Positions 35,326-35,401 of a stretch of DNA of 35,401 bases are shown piece after piece. Both the position numbers and the translations under genes were made by a program. Positions within the stretch are counted from its first letter, which is position 1, and each line of letters starts with the position of its first letter. Source of the stretch: Haplosporangium gracile (taxonomy: Eukaryota > Mortierellomycota > Mortierellomycetes > Mortierellales > Mortierellaceae); contig JAAAUF010000332.1 of the NCBI GenBank assembly GCA_015499985.1, positions 1 through 35,401 on the forward strand, read 5' to 3'. The notes below the pieces were generated by a model, which was given only the letters and a program-made list of their open reading frames with translations, was not told where the DNA came from and did no database searches.

Positions 35326-35401
35326 TTATGCAACGATGTCCAAACGACGGAGTGCATCGGTTGGTTTGTCTGGGTAAATGGACTGGATTCCCATATTGTC
35401 A
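35326..35401 (-). CDS. Possible C-terminal exon of an unknown gene, cut by the window edge
   Basis: On the minus strand the last 24 codons before a TAA at 35328-35326 read DNMGIQSIYPDKPTDALRRL then DIVA. The composition is that of an ordinary folded protein rather than low complexity, and it would face the DHHC gene tail to tail. It is too short to place in a family, and an open run of this length is not rare by chance. Confidence 0.3.
   Translation of the reverse strand, partial: DNMGIQSIYPDKPTDALRRLDIVA

Overview
This is an intron-rich eukaryotic nuclear window, best read as an early-diverging filamentous fungus of the Mortierella type (Mortierellomycota or a close Mucoromycota relative). 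MED5 and a filamentous-fungal style ADK1 with a coiled-coil N-terminus point to a fungus. A ferritin and a full-length GEMIN5, both scarce or missing in most Dikarya, point to an early-diverging lineage. Introns are mostly 50-150 nt with GTAAG/GTATG donors and YAG acceptors. Intergenic DNA is full of homopolymer and CT/GA tracts. I see no transposon, CRISPR array, plasmid or viral element.

Layout: a truncated intron-bearing tRNA-Tyr (minus, window edge); a ferritin gene (plus, 4 exons); about 1.6 kb of low-complexity non-coding DNA; Mediator subunit MED5 (minus, 9 exons), which diverges from CDC23/APC8 (plus, 10 exons) across a 636-bp shared promoter; an unrecognised, probably secreted 671-aa protein (plus); a 1.25-kb gap; a peroxisomal ABCD-type half transporter (plus, 6 exons), convergent with GEMIN5 (minus, 6 exons); adenylate kinase ADK1 (minus, 3 exons, one intron of 1.3 kb); tRNA-Val(AAC) (plus); a GCN4/CPC1-like bZIP gene with two upstream ORFs in its leader; the RAD54B/RDH54 recombination translocase (plus, 19 exons, including exons of 10 and 20 nt); a DHHC palmitoyltransferase (plus, 5 exons); and a possible C-terminal exon of another gene at the right edge (minus).

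The genes are mostly unrelated housekeeping functions: transcription, cell-cycle proteolysis, peroxisomal lipid import, snRNP assembly, nucleotide balance, amino-acid starvation response, DNA repair, protein lipidation and iron storage. They do not form a pathway cluster. All multi-exon models were built by hand: each splice join keeps the reading frame, and most joins restore family motifs. The least secure join is the first intron of the orphan secreted protein. The points most worth following are the uORF-controlled GCN4-like gene, the fungal ferritin, the fungal GEMIN5, the microexons of RDH54 and the orphan secreted protein.
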